Positions 36,042 to 45,142 of a stretch of DNA of 64,000 bases are shown piece by piece. The DNA comes from Pedobacter sp. ISL-64 (GTDB lineage: Bacteria > Bacteroidota > Bacteroidia > Sphingobacteriales > Sphingobacteriaceae): NCBI RefSeq assembly GCF_018613605.1, contig NZ_JAGGPU010000015.1, forward strand, positions 1-64,000, in the 5' to 3' direction. The translations under genes were made by a program, and so were the position numbers. Position 1 is the stretch's first letter; each line of letters opens with the position of its first letter. The notes below the pieces were generated by a model. The model worked only from the letters and a program-made list of their open reading frames with translations. It searched no databases and was not told the origin of the DNA.

Positions 36042-38441
36042 ATGTTTAAATTAAATTTGAAAATCGCCTGGCGAAACCTTTGGAAAAATAAAGGTTATAC
36101 TTTTATCAATATTTTGGGCCTTTCTATCGGAATGGCAAGCTGCATCCTCATTTTTATTTTTATCCGTTACCAGCTAAGTTTTGATGAAGGTTTTAAAAAC
36201 GAAGATCGTATATACCGTGTAATAAGCGGTTGGACAACACCCGATAATTTTTTCGAATCTGCAGGCACACCTCGACCTCTTCCGGCGGCGATGCGAAATG
36301 ACTTTAAGCAGCAATTTGATAAAGTTGCTGCTATTCAGGCCGGCGGCGGAATTATTAAGGTAAAAGACGAATCCGGAAAAGAGAGAATTAAAACCTCCGA
36401 AAGTGTACATTATGCAGAGCCAGATTTTTTTGAGATTTTAAGCTTTAAATGGCTTGAAGGAAATCCGCGCCAATCACTAAGTCAGCCCAATACTGTTGTG
36501 TTATCAGATGAGATGGCCGATAAACTTTTCGGAGATTGGCACAAAGCAGTTGGGAAGAGCATTAATTTTCAGAACAAAGTAGATCTTAAAGTTACCGGTA
36601 TTATAGAAAAATCACCCGATAACAGCTCTTTCCCACTTAAAGTAATCATTTCTTATAAAACTTATCTAAACCAGGCAAGGCCAGAGTCGACTAACTGGGG
36701 CACAGTTTCTTCTACTTCTGAATGTTATGTATTACTAAAAGAGGGAGCTTCTATTGAGGATGCAAGTAAAAGTCTCCCTCAGTTTATCACTAAATACTAT
36801 CAAAGAGATAATGTTTCGAAAGAAAGCCATCGGTTTCAACAGCTAAGAGATATCCATTATAATGCAGATCTGGGCAATTTTGCGAACAAAGTAATGCCGA
36901 AGAAAGAACTTTATGGATTGGCCATAATTGGTGCTTTTTTATTGTTGACTGCATGTATCAACTTTATCAACCTTGCTACTGCACAGGCCGTAAGCAGGGG
37001 GAAAGAAGTTGGTGTACGTAAAGTGATGGGTAGTTTGCGCAGGCAATTAATTGTACAGTTTCTAACAGAAACTTTAACGATAACAGTTGTTTCACTACTG
37101 GTAGGTTGTGTTTTAACAGAGGTAGCCTTGCCAGGCATGCAAAGCCTGTTTAAAGATCATATTTCATTTAGCATTATCGAACACCCGATCATATTTGTAT
37201 TTATGGTTGTTTTGGTATTACTGGTAAGCTTTTTGGCCGGTTTTTATCCAGCAATGGTCATGTCTGGCTATAGCCCCGCATTAGCCATTAAAAATAAAAT
37301 TACCGCGAATACTGCAGGCTTAAGTTTGAGGAAGATTCTTGTTGTGGTTCAATTTGCAATCACTATTATTTTGATTATAGGCACTTTGGTTGTACTAAGG
37401 CAAATGAGTTACATGCGAGAGAAACCACTTGGTTTTATCCCTACGGCGGTAGCCCTGGTTGATGTGCCTTATGATAGCATGGCAATTACCCGATACCATA
37501 CTTTGCAGGATCAGATCAACAAAATTCCAGGCGTATTGTCAACCAGCTATTGCAGTGCAGCACCATCTTCTGATTTTAATAACGAAAGTAATTTCAGGTA
37601 CAATGGAACAGTAAGATCAACTTTTCAGGCCAACACCAAAACAGGAGATGAAAACTATTTTAAAACATTTGGTTTAGAAATCATTGCTGGTAAAGGCTTA
37701 TCTAAGAGTGATACACTCAAAGATATTGTCGTAAACGAAACCATGTTAAAAAAGCTCAATGTAGTTAACTATAACGATGCGATTGGGAAAACCATCAGGA
37801 TCAATGATAAAACAGGTAACATCATTGGTGTAGTTAAAGATTTTAACAACATGAGTTTGCACGAGCCTATTTCTCCGATTGTGATTAACAGCAACAAAGA
37901 ATCGTACAACACTATAGCTGTAAAGCTTGATAGTAAAAGTATTTTGCCTGCTATGCGGGCGATAGAAAAAACATGGAACACAGTACTGCCCGAATATGTT
38001 TATGGATCTACTTTTATGGATGATAAAATCAGTGAATATTATCAAACCGAAAAAATAATGGGAGCTCTTTTTAAGGTGTTTGCGGGGGTGATCATTTTTA
38101 TTTCCTTTATCGGTTTATTTGGACTGATCTCTTTCGTGGCTACACAGAGAACCCGCGAAGTTGCCATTAGAAAGGTTTTGGGTGCTTCTACATTAGAATT
38201 GGTTAAAATGTTAAATGGTTCATTTCTATTGATGGTTTTTCTTGCCAATTTGGTAGCCTGGCCGCTTGCTTATTTATTCGTTGCCAAATGGCTGGCCACT
38301 TTTACCTACCGCATTGATTTGAATATCTGGCCTTTTGTATTTGCCATGATTATTTCTATGGTCATTACATTGATTACTGTAAGCATCCGCTCATATAAAG
38401 CAGCAGTTGCCAATACCATTGATGCACTTAAATATGAATAA
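36042..38441 (+). CDS. FtsX/MacB-type ABC permease 6
   Basis: The 799 residues begin MFKLNLKIAWRNLWKNKG and end NTIDALKYE. The signatures are SRGKEVGVRKVMGS and QRTREVAIRKVLGAS. It is distant from permeases 1-4. It has its own sigma-54-like promoter and is followed by its own ATPase gene, so permease 6 with ATPase 2 may be a separate transporter recruited to the same regulon. Confidence 0.9.
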   Translation: MFKLNLKIAWRNLWKNKGYTFINILGLSIGMASCILIFIFIRYQLSFDEGFKNEDRIYRVISGWTTPDNFFESAGTPRPLPAAMRNDFKQQFDKVAAIQAGGGIIKVKDESGKERIKTSESVHYAEPDFFEILSFKWLEGNPRQSLSQPNTVVLSDEMADKLFGDWHKAVGKSINFQNKVDLKVTGIIEKSPDNSSFPLKVIISYKTYLNQARPESTNWGTVSSTSECYVLLKEGASIEDASKSLPQFITKYYQRDNVSKESHRFQQLRDIHYNADLGNFANKVMPKKELYGLAIIGAFLLLTACINFINLATAQAVSRGKEVGVRKVMGSLRRQLIVQFLTETLTITVVSLLVGCVLTEVALPGMQSLFKDHISFSIIEHPIIFVFMVVLVLLVSFLAGFYPAMVMSGYSPALAIKNKITANTAGLSLRKILVVVQFAITIILIIGTLVVLRQMSYMREKPLGFIPTAVALVDVPYDSMAITRYHTLQDQINKIPGVLSTSYCSAAPSSDFNNESNFRYNGTVRSTFQANTKTGDENYFKTFGLEIIAGKGLSKSDTLKDIVVNETMLKKLNVVNYNDAIGKTIRINDKTGNIIGVVKDFNNMSLHEPISPIVINSNKESYNTIAVKLDSKSILPAMRAIEKTWNTVLPEYVYGSTFMDDKISEYYQTEKIMGALFKVFAGVIIFISFIGLFGLISFVATQRTREVAIRKVLGASTLELVKMLNGSFLLMVFLANLVAWPLAYLFVAKWLATFTYRIDLNIWPFVFAMIISMVITLITVSIRSYKAAVANTIDALKYE

Positions 38442-38525
38442 GGGTGTAGGGTTTAAGGTTTAGGGTGTAAGCTAATGCACCCAGACCTTTAACCTTACGC
38501 CTTAAACCTTACACCTTGAAAAAAT
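38442..38525. repeat. Spacer dyad between permease 6 and ATPase 2
   Basis: GTTTAAGGTTTAGGGTGTAAG is mirrored by CCTTACGCCTTAAACC around the loop GCACCCAGACC. It is the last copy of this spacer family in the window. Confidence 0.6.
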
Positions 38526-39206
38526 ATGATACAACTTAACAACATCGAAAAATATTACGCAAACAAAGGCATTAAAAACTACGTGTTGCGTTTGGTTACC
38601 ACAACAATTAAACAAGGAGAATTTGTTTCCATTATGGGGCCATCGGGTGCAGGGAAATCTACTTTGCTCAATATTATTGGCATGCTTGAAGAACCAACTT
38701 ATGGTTCGTATGAGTTTCTGGGTGAGGATGTAACCTCGTTGAATGAACGCAAACGCATCGAACTTTACCGAAATCACATCGGTTTTGTTTTTCAGGCCTA
38801 CCACTTAATTGATGAAATGACCGTTTACGAAAATATTGAGGCACCATTGCTATACAAAAAAGTAGGTAGCTCCGAGCGGGCAAGCAGAATTGCCGATCTG
38901 TTAGACCGTTTTAATATTGTGGCCAAAAAAGATTTATTCCCGAATCAACTTTCAGGCGGGCAGCAGCAATTGGTTGGTATTGCAAGGGCATTGGCCGCTC
39001 AGCCATCTATAATTCTGGCCGATGAGCCAACGGGTAACTTACAATCGGCACAGGCAGAAGAAATTATGACATTGTTTAAAAAACTAAATCAGGAAGATGG
39101 AATTACCATTATCCAGGTTACACACTCCGAAAAAAATGCGCAATACGGAAATAGGATTTTGCACATTGCCGATGGTGTAGTAAAAGAAGATGTGGCGGTA
39201 GGTTAA
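38526..39206 (+). CDS. ABC transporter ATPase, MacB/LolD type (array ATPase 2)
   Basis: The 226-residue ATPase has Walker [11 protein letters not shown]-loop FVFQAYHLIDEMTV, signature LSGGQQQLVGIARAL and Walker B IILADEPTGNLQS. The D-loop Asp usually seen in NLDS is Gln here, and the signature has LVG instead of RVA; both are mild departures from ATPase 1. It probably pairs with permease 6 and possibly with the others. Confidence 0.9.
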   Translation: MIQLNNIEKYYANKGIKNYVLRLVTTTIKQGEFVSIMGPSGAGKSTLLNIIGMLEEPTYGSYEFLGEDVTSLNERKRIELYRNHIGFVFQAYHLIDEMTVYENIEAPLLYKKVGSSERASRIADLLDRFNIVAKKDLFPNQLSGGQQQLVGIARALAAQPSIILADEPTGNLQSAQAEEIMTLFKKLNQEDGITIIQVTHSEKNAQYGNRILHIADGVVKEDVAVG

Positions 39207-39240
39207 ATATAATTTTATTAAGTTTAGCTTTAGCTTAGAG

Positions 39241-39279
39241 AGATAAACACAGCTGAAATATTAAAGGCGGTGTTTATCT
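39241..39279. terminator. Hairpin between convergent operons
   Basis: AGATAAACAC (39241-39250) and GTGTTTATCT (39270-39279) form a perfect 10-bp stem with a 19-base loop, followed by an AT-rich stretch. It lies between array ATPase 2 (plus) and the mutarotase gene (minus), so it could serve both strands. Confidence 0.6.
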
Positions 39280-39324
39280 AAATATTTTAGTTGATATAAC
39301 GCTCCTTGTTTGTATGCCGTACTA

Positions 39325-39765
39325 CTAATCTTCGTGAAAAATTTCCTCCATATTGCTCCAGGTTTCACCTTTAGCAGCAGCATCGGGCAGTGGAATCTGA
39401 GTCGGTGCGGTTTCTTTCCACCAACGTTGCGTAGTGGTATCAGCAGCCATCTTTTTCATATCAGCAGCAAAATCGTTTCCGGTATACTCGAAATAGCTAA
39501 AAAGATACTGTTTGCCCTCAATTTCTTTTAAATAAATGGAATAATTATGGATGTTGCATGCTGTTATTTTTTTTAATACCCCTGGCCATACTGCCGCATG
39601 TAACTTTTTGTAATAAGCCATCTTTTCGGGTTTCAAACCTGTAATACTGCCATAACGTAACACTTTGTTTGCTGCGTTTACTTCTATTTTTACAGGTGGA
39701 TTACAGGCAGTAACCATGAGCACAAAAGCCAAGGCCAAGAAATACATTGTTTTTAAATTTTTCAT
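39325..39765 (-). CDS. Lipoprotein L-rhamnose/L-fucose mutarotase family protein
   Basis: The 146-residue product has a lipobox (MVTAC) after an N-terminal hydrophobic stretch. A dimeric alpha-beta mutarotase domain of the RhaM/COG3254 type follows (MAYYKKLHAAVWPGVL, NYSIYLKE, FSYFEYTG, WWKETAPTQIPL). Members of this family interconvert anomers of L-rhamnose or L-fucose. Here the neighbours point to L-fucose. An in-frame ATG two codons upstream (39771) is an equally possible start. The lipid anchor would place it in the periplasm, close to the fucosidase. Confidence 0.82.
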   Translation of the reverse strand: MKNLKTMYFLALAFVLMVTACNPPVKIEVNAANKVLRYGSITGLKPEKMAYYKKLHAAVWPGVLKKITACNIHNYSIYLKEIEGKQYLFSYFEYTGNDFAADMKKMAADTTTQRWWKETAPTQIPLPDAAAKGETWSNMEEIFHED

Positions 39766-39797
39766 GAGCATATAATTTGCTTTTTAATGGTTATAAA

Positions 39798-39946
39798 GAG
39801 GCTTTCTCATAACTTGTAATTTACTTCGAATTTGTCACGTTGTCCAAAGGACTCCTACGGAGTGCCTGTCGAAACGCCTTTTAATACCTTAAAAAAGGTT
39901 CTTCAACAAGCTCAGGATGACAATTCTTTATTTATGATACAGCCTC
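39798..39946. repeat. MITE-like repeat, copy 2
   Basis: This copy ends TTTATGATACAGCCTC, which is an almost perfect inverse of GAGGTTGTATCATAAA at the start of copy 1 (15740). Its own left end (GAGGCTTTCTCATAA) is degenerate. It has the same interior blocks as copy 1 and no ORF. It lies between the mutarotase and fucosidase genes. Confidence 0.65.
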
Positions 39947-39952
39947 ATCGAT

Positions 39953-41251
39953 CTATTCAATAACTGGAATGTTTTCTGCGTTTCCGTTTAATTCTAGTAC
40001 AACAATATAATCTGATTGGTTGGCCTGGTTGCTGGGAAGTTGTAAAGAAATGCCATCTTTTTGCTCCATATTAATGGTTTGGTTATTTAACAGATATGCT
40101 TTTCTAACTTTTAAACCTGGGATAGCCTTTAAACTCAACTTGGCCAGATTGGTGTTTAATACATGCACGTAAATTTTATTCCCTTTTCTGGTCGTTGCGT
40201 AATCATTGTTCGGTTGGTATGGGCCACCTTTTGTGCTATAAATGGCTTCGCCATTGGTTTTTAACCAATCGCCGATTTCTTTTAAGCGTTCTATTTGGCG
40301 GGCTTCGATTCTACCATCTGGCATAGGGCCTACATTTAATAAAAGATTGCCATTACCACCTGCTGTTTTCGAAATAATTTCGAGGCATTGTTTTAGCGGT
40401 TTCATTTTATCGTTTGGTTTCCAGGCCCATTGGTTACAGATAGTAAAACAGCTTTCCCAGGGCGTAAACATATTTAATTTGCCTACTACCTGTTCCGGCG
40501 TGTCGTAATCGCCTATCATTTTAGAAGCATCAATGTTTTTGTTTTCCATTGCTGCAAATTCTTTTCCCAAGCGGTTATTGATAATTATATCTGATTTTAA
40601 CTGTTTTAGATATGCATATAAATCTTTACCCATTTCGTCTGTCCAGGGTTTTTCCCATTGTCCATCAAACCAGAGCATATAAGGATCATATTTGGTAATG
40701 AGTTCCTTTAACTGGTTTTTCATATAAAGTACATATTGGCTCATGTCTGATTTTGAATCGATCGTTTGGTTTTTTGGAGAGTGGATCGGGTAATCTGGAT
40801 GATGCCAGTCTAATACCGAGTAATAAATACAGAATTTAATCCCCTGTTTTTTACAGGCTTCGTTTAATGCGCCAACAATATCTTTTTTATAAGGTGTATT
40901 GGTAATATTGAAATCAGTAAATGTAGTTGGCCATAAGCAGAAACCATCATGATGACGTGCTGTAATGGTCAGATATTTCATTCCGGCATCTTTTGCGGTT
41001 TTTACAATGGCGTCGGCATCAAATAGAACAGGGTTGAATTCTTTATAGAGATTGTCGTAATCTTCCGTTGGAACCTGATCGCCACGGCTCCAGCCAATCT
41101 CGGTGCCGCGTAAACTCACTGGTCCCCAATGAATAAACATACCAAACCGTTTATCCATAAAATCGTTCATTACTGAAGCATTTGTTTTGGTTTGCGCATT
41201 AACACTGAAAAAGGTAATTAGTGCAACGAAGAACAAGAGAAATCTTTTCAT
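39953..41251 (-). CDS. Alpha-L-fucosidase, GH29
   Basis: The protein of about 432 residues starts with a signal peptide (MKRFLLFFVALITFFSVNAQ). It has the GH29 barrel: RFGMFIHWGPVS, YLTITARHHDGFCLWPT, the predicted nucleophile Asp in YMLWFDGQW, and GNGNLLLNVGPMPDGRI, followed by a C-terminal beta domain. It should release L-fucose from glycans in the periplasm or at the surface. The frame is open 13 codons upstream, but MKRF is the evident start of the signal peptide. Confidence 0.93.
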   Translation of the reverse strand: MKRFLLFFVALITFFSVNAQTKTNASVMNDFMDKRFGMFIHWGPVSLRGTEIGWSRGDQVPTEDYDNLYKEFNPVLFDADAIVKTAKDAGMKYLTITARHHDGFCLWPTTFTDFNITNTPYKKDIVGALNEACKKQGIKFCIYYSVLDWHHPDYPIHSPKNQTIDSKSDMSQYVLYMKNQLKELITKYDPYMLWFDGQWEKPWTDEMGKDLYAYLKQLKSDIIINNRLGKEFAAMENKNIDASKMIGDYDTPEQVVGKLNMFTPWESCFTICNQWAWKPNDKMKPLKQCLEIISKTAGGNGNLLLNVGPMPDGRIEARQIERLKEIGDWLKTNGEAIYSTKGGPYQPNNDYATTRKGNKIYVHVLNTNLAKLSLKAIPGLKVRKAYLLNNQTINMEQKDGISLQLPSNQANQSDYIVVLELNGNAENIPVIE

Positions 41252-41264
41252 ATTTATATCAATT

Positions 41265-42917
41265 TTATTTAAAGTAGACGTATAAAACACCCATTATCAC
41301 CAATAAAAGCACCGACAGAAATTTGTAGTTGCCTATCCCGCTCCAGCCTTTGCTTTTAAGGGGTTCCCAAATAGAATTCCAGTACAGGGCTTCGCTTTGG
41401 GCGGTGTGTTTTACAGGATAGATGTAAGAAAATGTAACCTGTATAAATACACAGATGCAGAACAGGTAAAATGCCATCATCATGAAGGGGATTTTGCCGA
41501 TTATAGCTTCTGTTCCATATAATTTGTTTACCACAAAAACACTCGTCCCAATAATAGAACCGAGCAGCAAAGTATATTGCGCCCCTTTAGCTGATGCTTT
41601 TTTCCAAAATACCCCTAATAAGAACACACAGGTAATAGGAGGGGCAATATGTGCGATTACATCATTTATGCCTTCGAAAAGGCTTTGATAGCTATTTAAT
41701 AATGGCAAGAGGCTTATTGAAACGGCTAATGCAATGCCTGCCGACCAGCGACCTACACTAACTAATTTTTTATCGCTGGTTTCGGGCTTAAATCTTTTGT
41801 ATAAATCATAACTGCTTAAGGTAGCGATAGAATTTAATGCACCCGCAATTTGACTCATTAAACCAGATAATAATGCCGCTACCAAAATTCCCACCAATCC
41901 TTTTGGCAAAAGCTGGGTAATCATTAAAGTATAAATGCCTTTTGTGTTTAATATCTTTTCGCCATTGGCGCCAACAGTTTGCAAAGTTGATAAATCCATA
42001 GTTCCCGATTTATACAAGATATATGCAAACAAACCAGGCAGCACGAAAATAAACACGGGTAAAATTTTGATGAAACCGCAAAACAAGGAACCTACGCGGG
42101 CATGGTTTTCATCTTTTGCGCCTAAAACACGCTGTACTATGGTTTGATCGGCACACCAGTACCAAATACCCAAAACCGGATACCCTAAAAATACGGCTAT
42201 CCAGCTCATTCCACTCTTATCGCCAATCGGGCGTATCATACTGAGCTTATCCATGGCATTTTCTTTTTGCAGTATAGCCGTCATATGATCCCAGCCACCA
42301 ACTTTATTCCACGCAAAAACTGTAATGATAATGGCGCCGGTAATCAACACCAAACTCTGTATGGTTTCGGTAACTACCACGGCCTTTAAGCCACCAATAA
42401 TGGTGTATAGTCCGGTTAGCGAGGCAATTACCACTATACTTACATACATATCTATGCCGAATAGGGTTTCGAGTACAATACCTCCCGCTAAAAAAGAAAA
42501 GGCAATGTGGATAATGATGGCTGATAGGATAGAAATGAATGCCAACCAGTCTCTGCAGGCCCGGTTATACCTTCGCTCTAAAAAATCGGGTAAAGTAGAA
42601 ATGCCCGAACGGATATAGAAAGGAATAAATAACAAGGCCAAAAGAATAAGGGTAAATGCCGCCATCCATTCAAAATTGCCATTTAAAAGACCGCTGTCAA
42701 ATCCGCTCTGTGCCAAACTTACCAAATGGAGACACGAAATGTTTGTTGCAAACAGCGCCAGGCCAATCATAGGCCATTTAAGCGATTTGCCTGCCAAAAA
42801 GTATTCTCCGCTGGTGGTTTCTACGTTTTTCTTTTTTCTCGTTCCCGTCCATAAACCTATGGTTACAATAAATAGTATATAAGCAATGGTAATTACGATA
42901 TCGGTTGTACTGATCAT
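41265..42917 (-). CDS. Sodium:solute (sugar) symporter, SSS family
   Basis: The 550-residue protein has about 14 hydrophobic helices and SSS/SLC5 features (GEYFLAGKSLKWPMIGLALFATNIS, YTIIGGLKAVVVTE, QIAGALNSIATLSSYDLYKRF). It probably takes up L-fucose or another sugar together with sodium across the inner membrane. It lies between the fucosidase and the dehydratase gene on the same strand, with 13 to 18 bases between genes. Confidence 0.9.
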   Translation of the reverse strand: MISTTDIVITIAYILFIVTIGLWTGTRKKKNVETTSGEYFLAGKSLKWPMIGLALFATNISCLHLVSLAQSGFDSGLLNGNFEWMAAFTLILLALLFIPFYIRSGISTLPDFLERRYNRACRDWLAFISILSAIIIHIAFSFLAGGIVLETLFGIDMYVSIVVIASLTGLYTIIGGLKAVVVTETIQSLVLITGAIIITVFAWNKVGGWDHMTAILQKENAMDKLSMIRPIGDKSGMSWIAVFLGYPVLGIWYWCADQTIVQRVLGAKDENHARVGSLFCGFIKILPVFIFVLPGLFAYILYKSGTMDLSTLQTVGANGEKILNTKGIYTLMITQLLPKGLVGILVAALLSGLMSQIAGALNSIATLSSYDLYKRFKPETSDKKLVSVGRWSAGIALAVSISLLPLLNSYQSLFEGINDVIAHIAPPITCVFLLGVFWKKASAKGAQYTLLLGSIIGTSVFVVNKLYGTEAIIGKIPFMMMAFYLFCICVFIQVTFSYIYPVKHTAQSEALYWNSIWEPLKSKGWSGIGNYKFLSVLLLVIMGVLYVYFK

Positions 42918-42935
42918 ATTTGGTTAGATTTTGGG

Positions 42936-44156
42936 TTATTTTAAATCACAGCTGCTTCCCGCTTCTTGCGGAGTGATGTACACTCCGTTTTTAATTTTAA
43001 TCGGATTTTTAAAGTGTTGTTTTAAATGGGGAATATGTTCCAGAAATAAAGCTTCGTGGCCAATGGCAATATGATTAAACAGTACCAGGTGCTGATGTAA
43101 CTGCCCCATGTCTCCAACATGTGGTACAACCGGCACGCCAAATTTTTTGCATAATAAACTAATCGTGATGAATTCGCTAACACCGCCTACACGTACTGCA
43201 TCTACCTGTGCAAAACCTGTACAGCCAGTTTGTAGGTAGTTTTTAAAGATAATGCGGTTGGGTACATGTTCTCCCAAGGCCAGTTTAACAGGAGCAATTT
43301 CTTTAGCCAATGTCTGGTGTGCCAACACATCATCCGGGTGGGTAGGTTCTTCCACCCAAAAAGGATTCATATTTTTAAGCTCATTACATATTGAAATGGC
43401 TTGTGGCAATGTCCACTGCTGGTTGGCATCTAGCATTACTTTTGAGGTTTCGCCAGCAACGTCACGTACAATGTTTGCCCTTCTGATATCACGCTTAGGA
43501 TCGGCAGATCCTACTTTAAGTTTCATTGCGGTAAAACCATTGGCAATAGCCTTTTTACAGTTTTCGCGCACCTTTTCATCGTCGTAATTAAACCAGCCTA
43601 CAGAAGTATCGTATCCTGGATAACCGATATCGAGAATAGCTTCCCTCGATTTTTTGAAATCGGTTTGGCTTTGCAGCATGGCAATTGCCTCTTCTTTGGT
43701 GAGTACATCTTCCAGGTAGGAGAGATCGAGCGTATTCACAATTTCTTCGGGGCTCAAACCGATCAGTAGTTTCCAAAGCGGTACGCCACGTTTTTTTGCC
43801 CATAAATCGTAACAGGCATTGGTTACAGAAGCTAATCCTAAATGTACAACACCTTTATGTGGCCCTAACCACCTAAATTGCTGTTCGTTTGACAACGTGC
43901 GAAAAGTCTGTCCGAAATTGCTCATCAGTTCTTCAATATCTTTTCCCTTTAAGGTATTAGCATAAAATTGAGCGGCATTGCAGACCAAATCGTTACCAGC
44001 GCCTAGGGTAAAGGCTAAGCCTGTTCCTGTTATGCCGTTTTCGTTGGTTAAGTTGGTAACTGCATAAGAGTATTGAGGATCTTTGTGTATAGCATCGCTG
44101 CCTGCACCCGTTGATAGTTCAAATCGTTTGTCGCTAATTTCTATTTTGTTTATCAT
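42936..44156 (-). CDS. L-fuconate dehydratase-like enzyme, enolase superfamily
   Basis: It is likely to dehydrate L-fuconate to 2-keto-3-deoxy-L-fuconate. The 406 residues show the KxK base motif (TAMKLKVG), metal ligands in VMLDANQQW, FWVEEPTHPDD and LGEHVPN, and the late His in VPHVGDMGQ, as in the mandelate racemase/fuconate dehydratase group. The frame is open to 44267 but then overlaps the SDR gene; MINKIEISDKRF at 44156 is the credible start. A rhamnonate or galactonate dehydratase is less likely given the fucosidase neighbour. Confidence 0.85.
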   Translation of the reverse strand: MINKIEISDKRFELSTGAGSDAIHKDPQYSYAVTNLTNENGITGTGLAFTLGAGNDLVCNAAQFYANTLKGKDIEELMSNFGQTFRTLSNEQQFRWLGPHKGVVHLGLASVTNACYDLWAKKRGVPLWKLLIGLSPEEIVNTLDLSYLEDVLTKEEAIAMLQSQTDFKKSREAILDIGYPGYDTSVGWFNYDDEKVRENCKKAIANGFTAMKLKVGSADPKRDIRRANIVRDVAGETSKVMLDANQQWTLPQAISICNELKNMNPFWVEEPTHPDDVLAHQTLAKEIAPVKLALGEHVPNRIIFKNYLQTGCTGFAQVDAVRVGGVSEFITISLLCKKFGVPVVPHVGDMGQLHQHLVLFNHIAIGHEALFLEHIPHLKQHFKNPIKIKNGVYITPQEAGSSCDLK

Positions 44157-44170
44157 GTTAATAATCTGGA

Positions 44171-44935
44171 TTATATGATGGTTCTGTATCCTAGTTCGGC
44201 TCCACCGCTTACCGGTAAAATAGTTCCTGTTATAAATCTGGCAGCATCGCTGAGTAAGAATAAGCAAGCATCTGCAATTACATCACCAGATGGCATGCTA
44301 CCCAATGGTTGAAGTTTAGCTAAGTAATGTTGTATTTCTTCTTTGTTGGGCTGTTCTTTGCTCCATGATTGCAGGGTTGGGGTATTAATCGCTGCGGGCG
44401 AAACCGCATTAACGCGTATTTTGTATGGCGCATAATCTAAAGCCATGGCTTTCGTTAATGCATTAATTGCACCCTTTGTGGCTACATAGGCGGCATGATT
44501 ATCTTGCCCTATTGTGCCTACCATCGAGCTGGTATTTAAAATACAACCCTTTGTTTTTTTAAGATGCTTGATGCCATGGCGGGTGGTATATAAAATGCTT
44601 TTTAGGTTAACATCCATCAACAAATCCCACTCAGCATCTGTAGTCTGATCGAGCGTTTTTGAGGGATGCGCAATCCCTGCATTGTTATGTATAGCATCTA
44701 TAACACCAAACTTTTCGATGATCGTTTTAAAAGCATATTTTACATCATTTTCGTTAACTAGATTGCAGGTTATAGCTATTTTTTGCGCGTTTTTGAGTTC
44801 ATTGAGCTTGTTTTCGGCTATTGGGTTTTTATCAAGAATGCAAACAGTAGCACCAGCTTTTGAATAAGCCTTTGCACATTCCCAGCCAATACCATCGGCA
44901 CCTCCTGTTAGTACAATAATTTTATGATGAAGCAT
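44171..44935 (-). CDS. Short-chain dehydrogenase/reductase (sugar or sugar-acid dehydrogenase)
   Basis: The 254-residue SDR has TGGADGIG for NAD(P), NNAG, the catalytic Ser region (ILNTSSMVG) and YVATKGA with Tyr and Lys. In this operon it could be L-fucose dehydrogenase or 2-keto-3-deoxy-L-fuconate 4-dehydrogenase; sequence alone does not separate these. It is the first gene of the fucose operon, divergent from the AraC regulator across a 207-base AT-rich control region. Confidence 0.85.
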   Translation of the reverse strand: MLHHKIIVLTGGADGIGWECAKAYSKAGATVCILDKNPIAENKLNELKNAQKIAITCNLVNENDVKYAFKTIIEKFGVIDAIHNNAGIAHPSKTLDQTTDAEWDLLMDVNLKSILYTTRHGIKHLKKTKGCILNTSSMVGTIGQDNHAAYVATKGAINALTKAMALDYAPYKIRVNAVSPAAINTPTLQSWSKEQPNKEEIQHYLAKLQPLGSMPSGDVIADACLFLLSDAARFITGTILPVSGGAELGYRTII

Positions 44936-45142
44936 GTTAGTTATTTGGTTAGCATTTGTAATAGCTAATTTATTAAGGAAAAAAGAGATTAACTGAGGTA
45001 TAATTCGCTAATAATGATGTTATATTAGCTGTTTTATTGAAATTGTTTATATTAATTGGTAATTTAAGATGTAAATGATAAATTAGTTTTTCATAACCAA
45101 ATAGCCATCATCACTGATGGTAAAGAAAATTGTCTGTATCAA

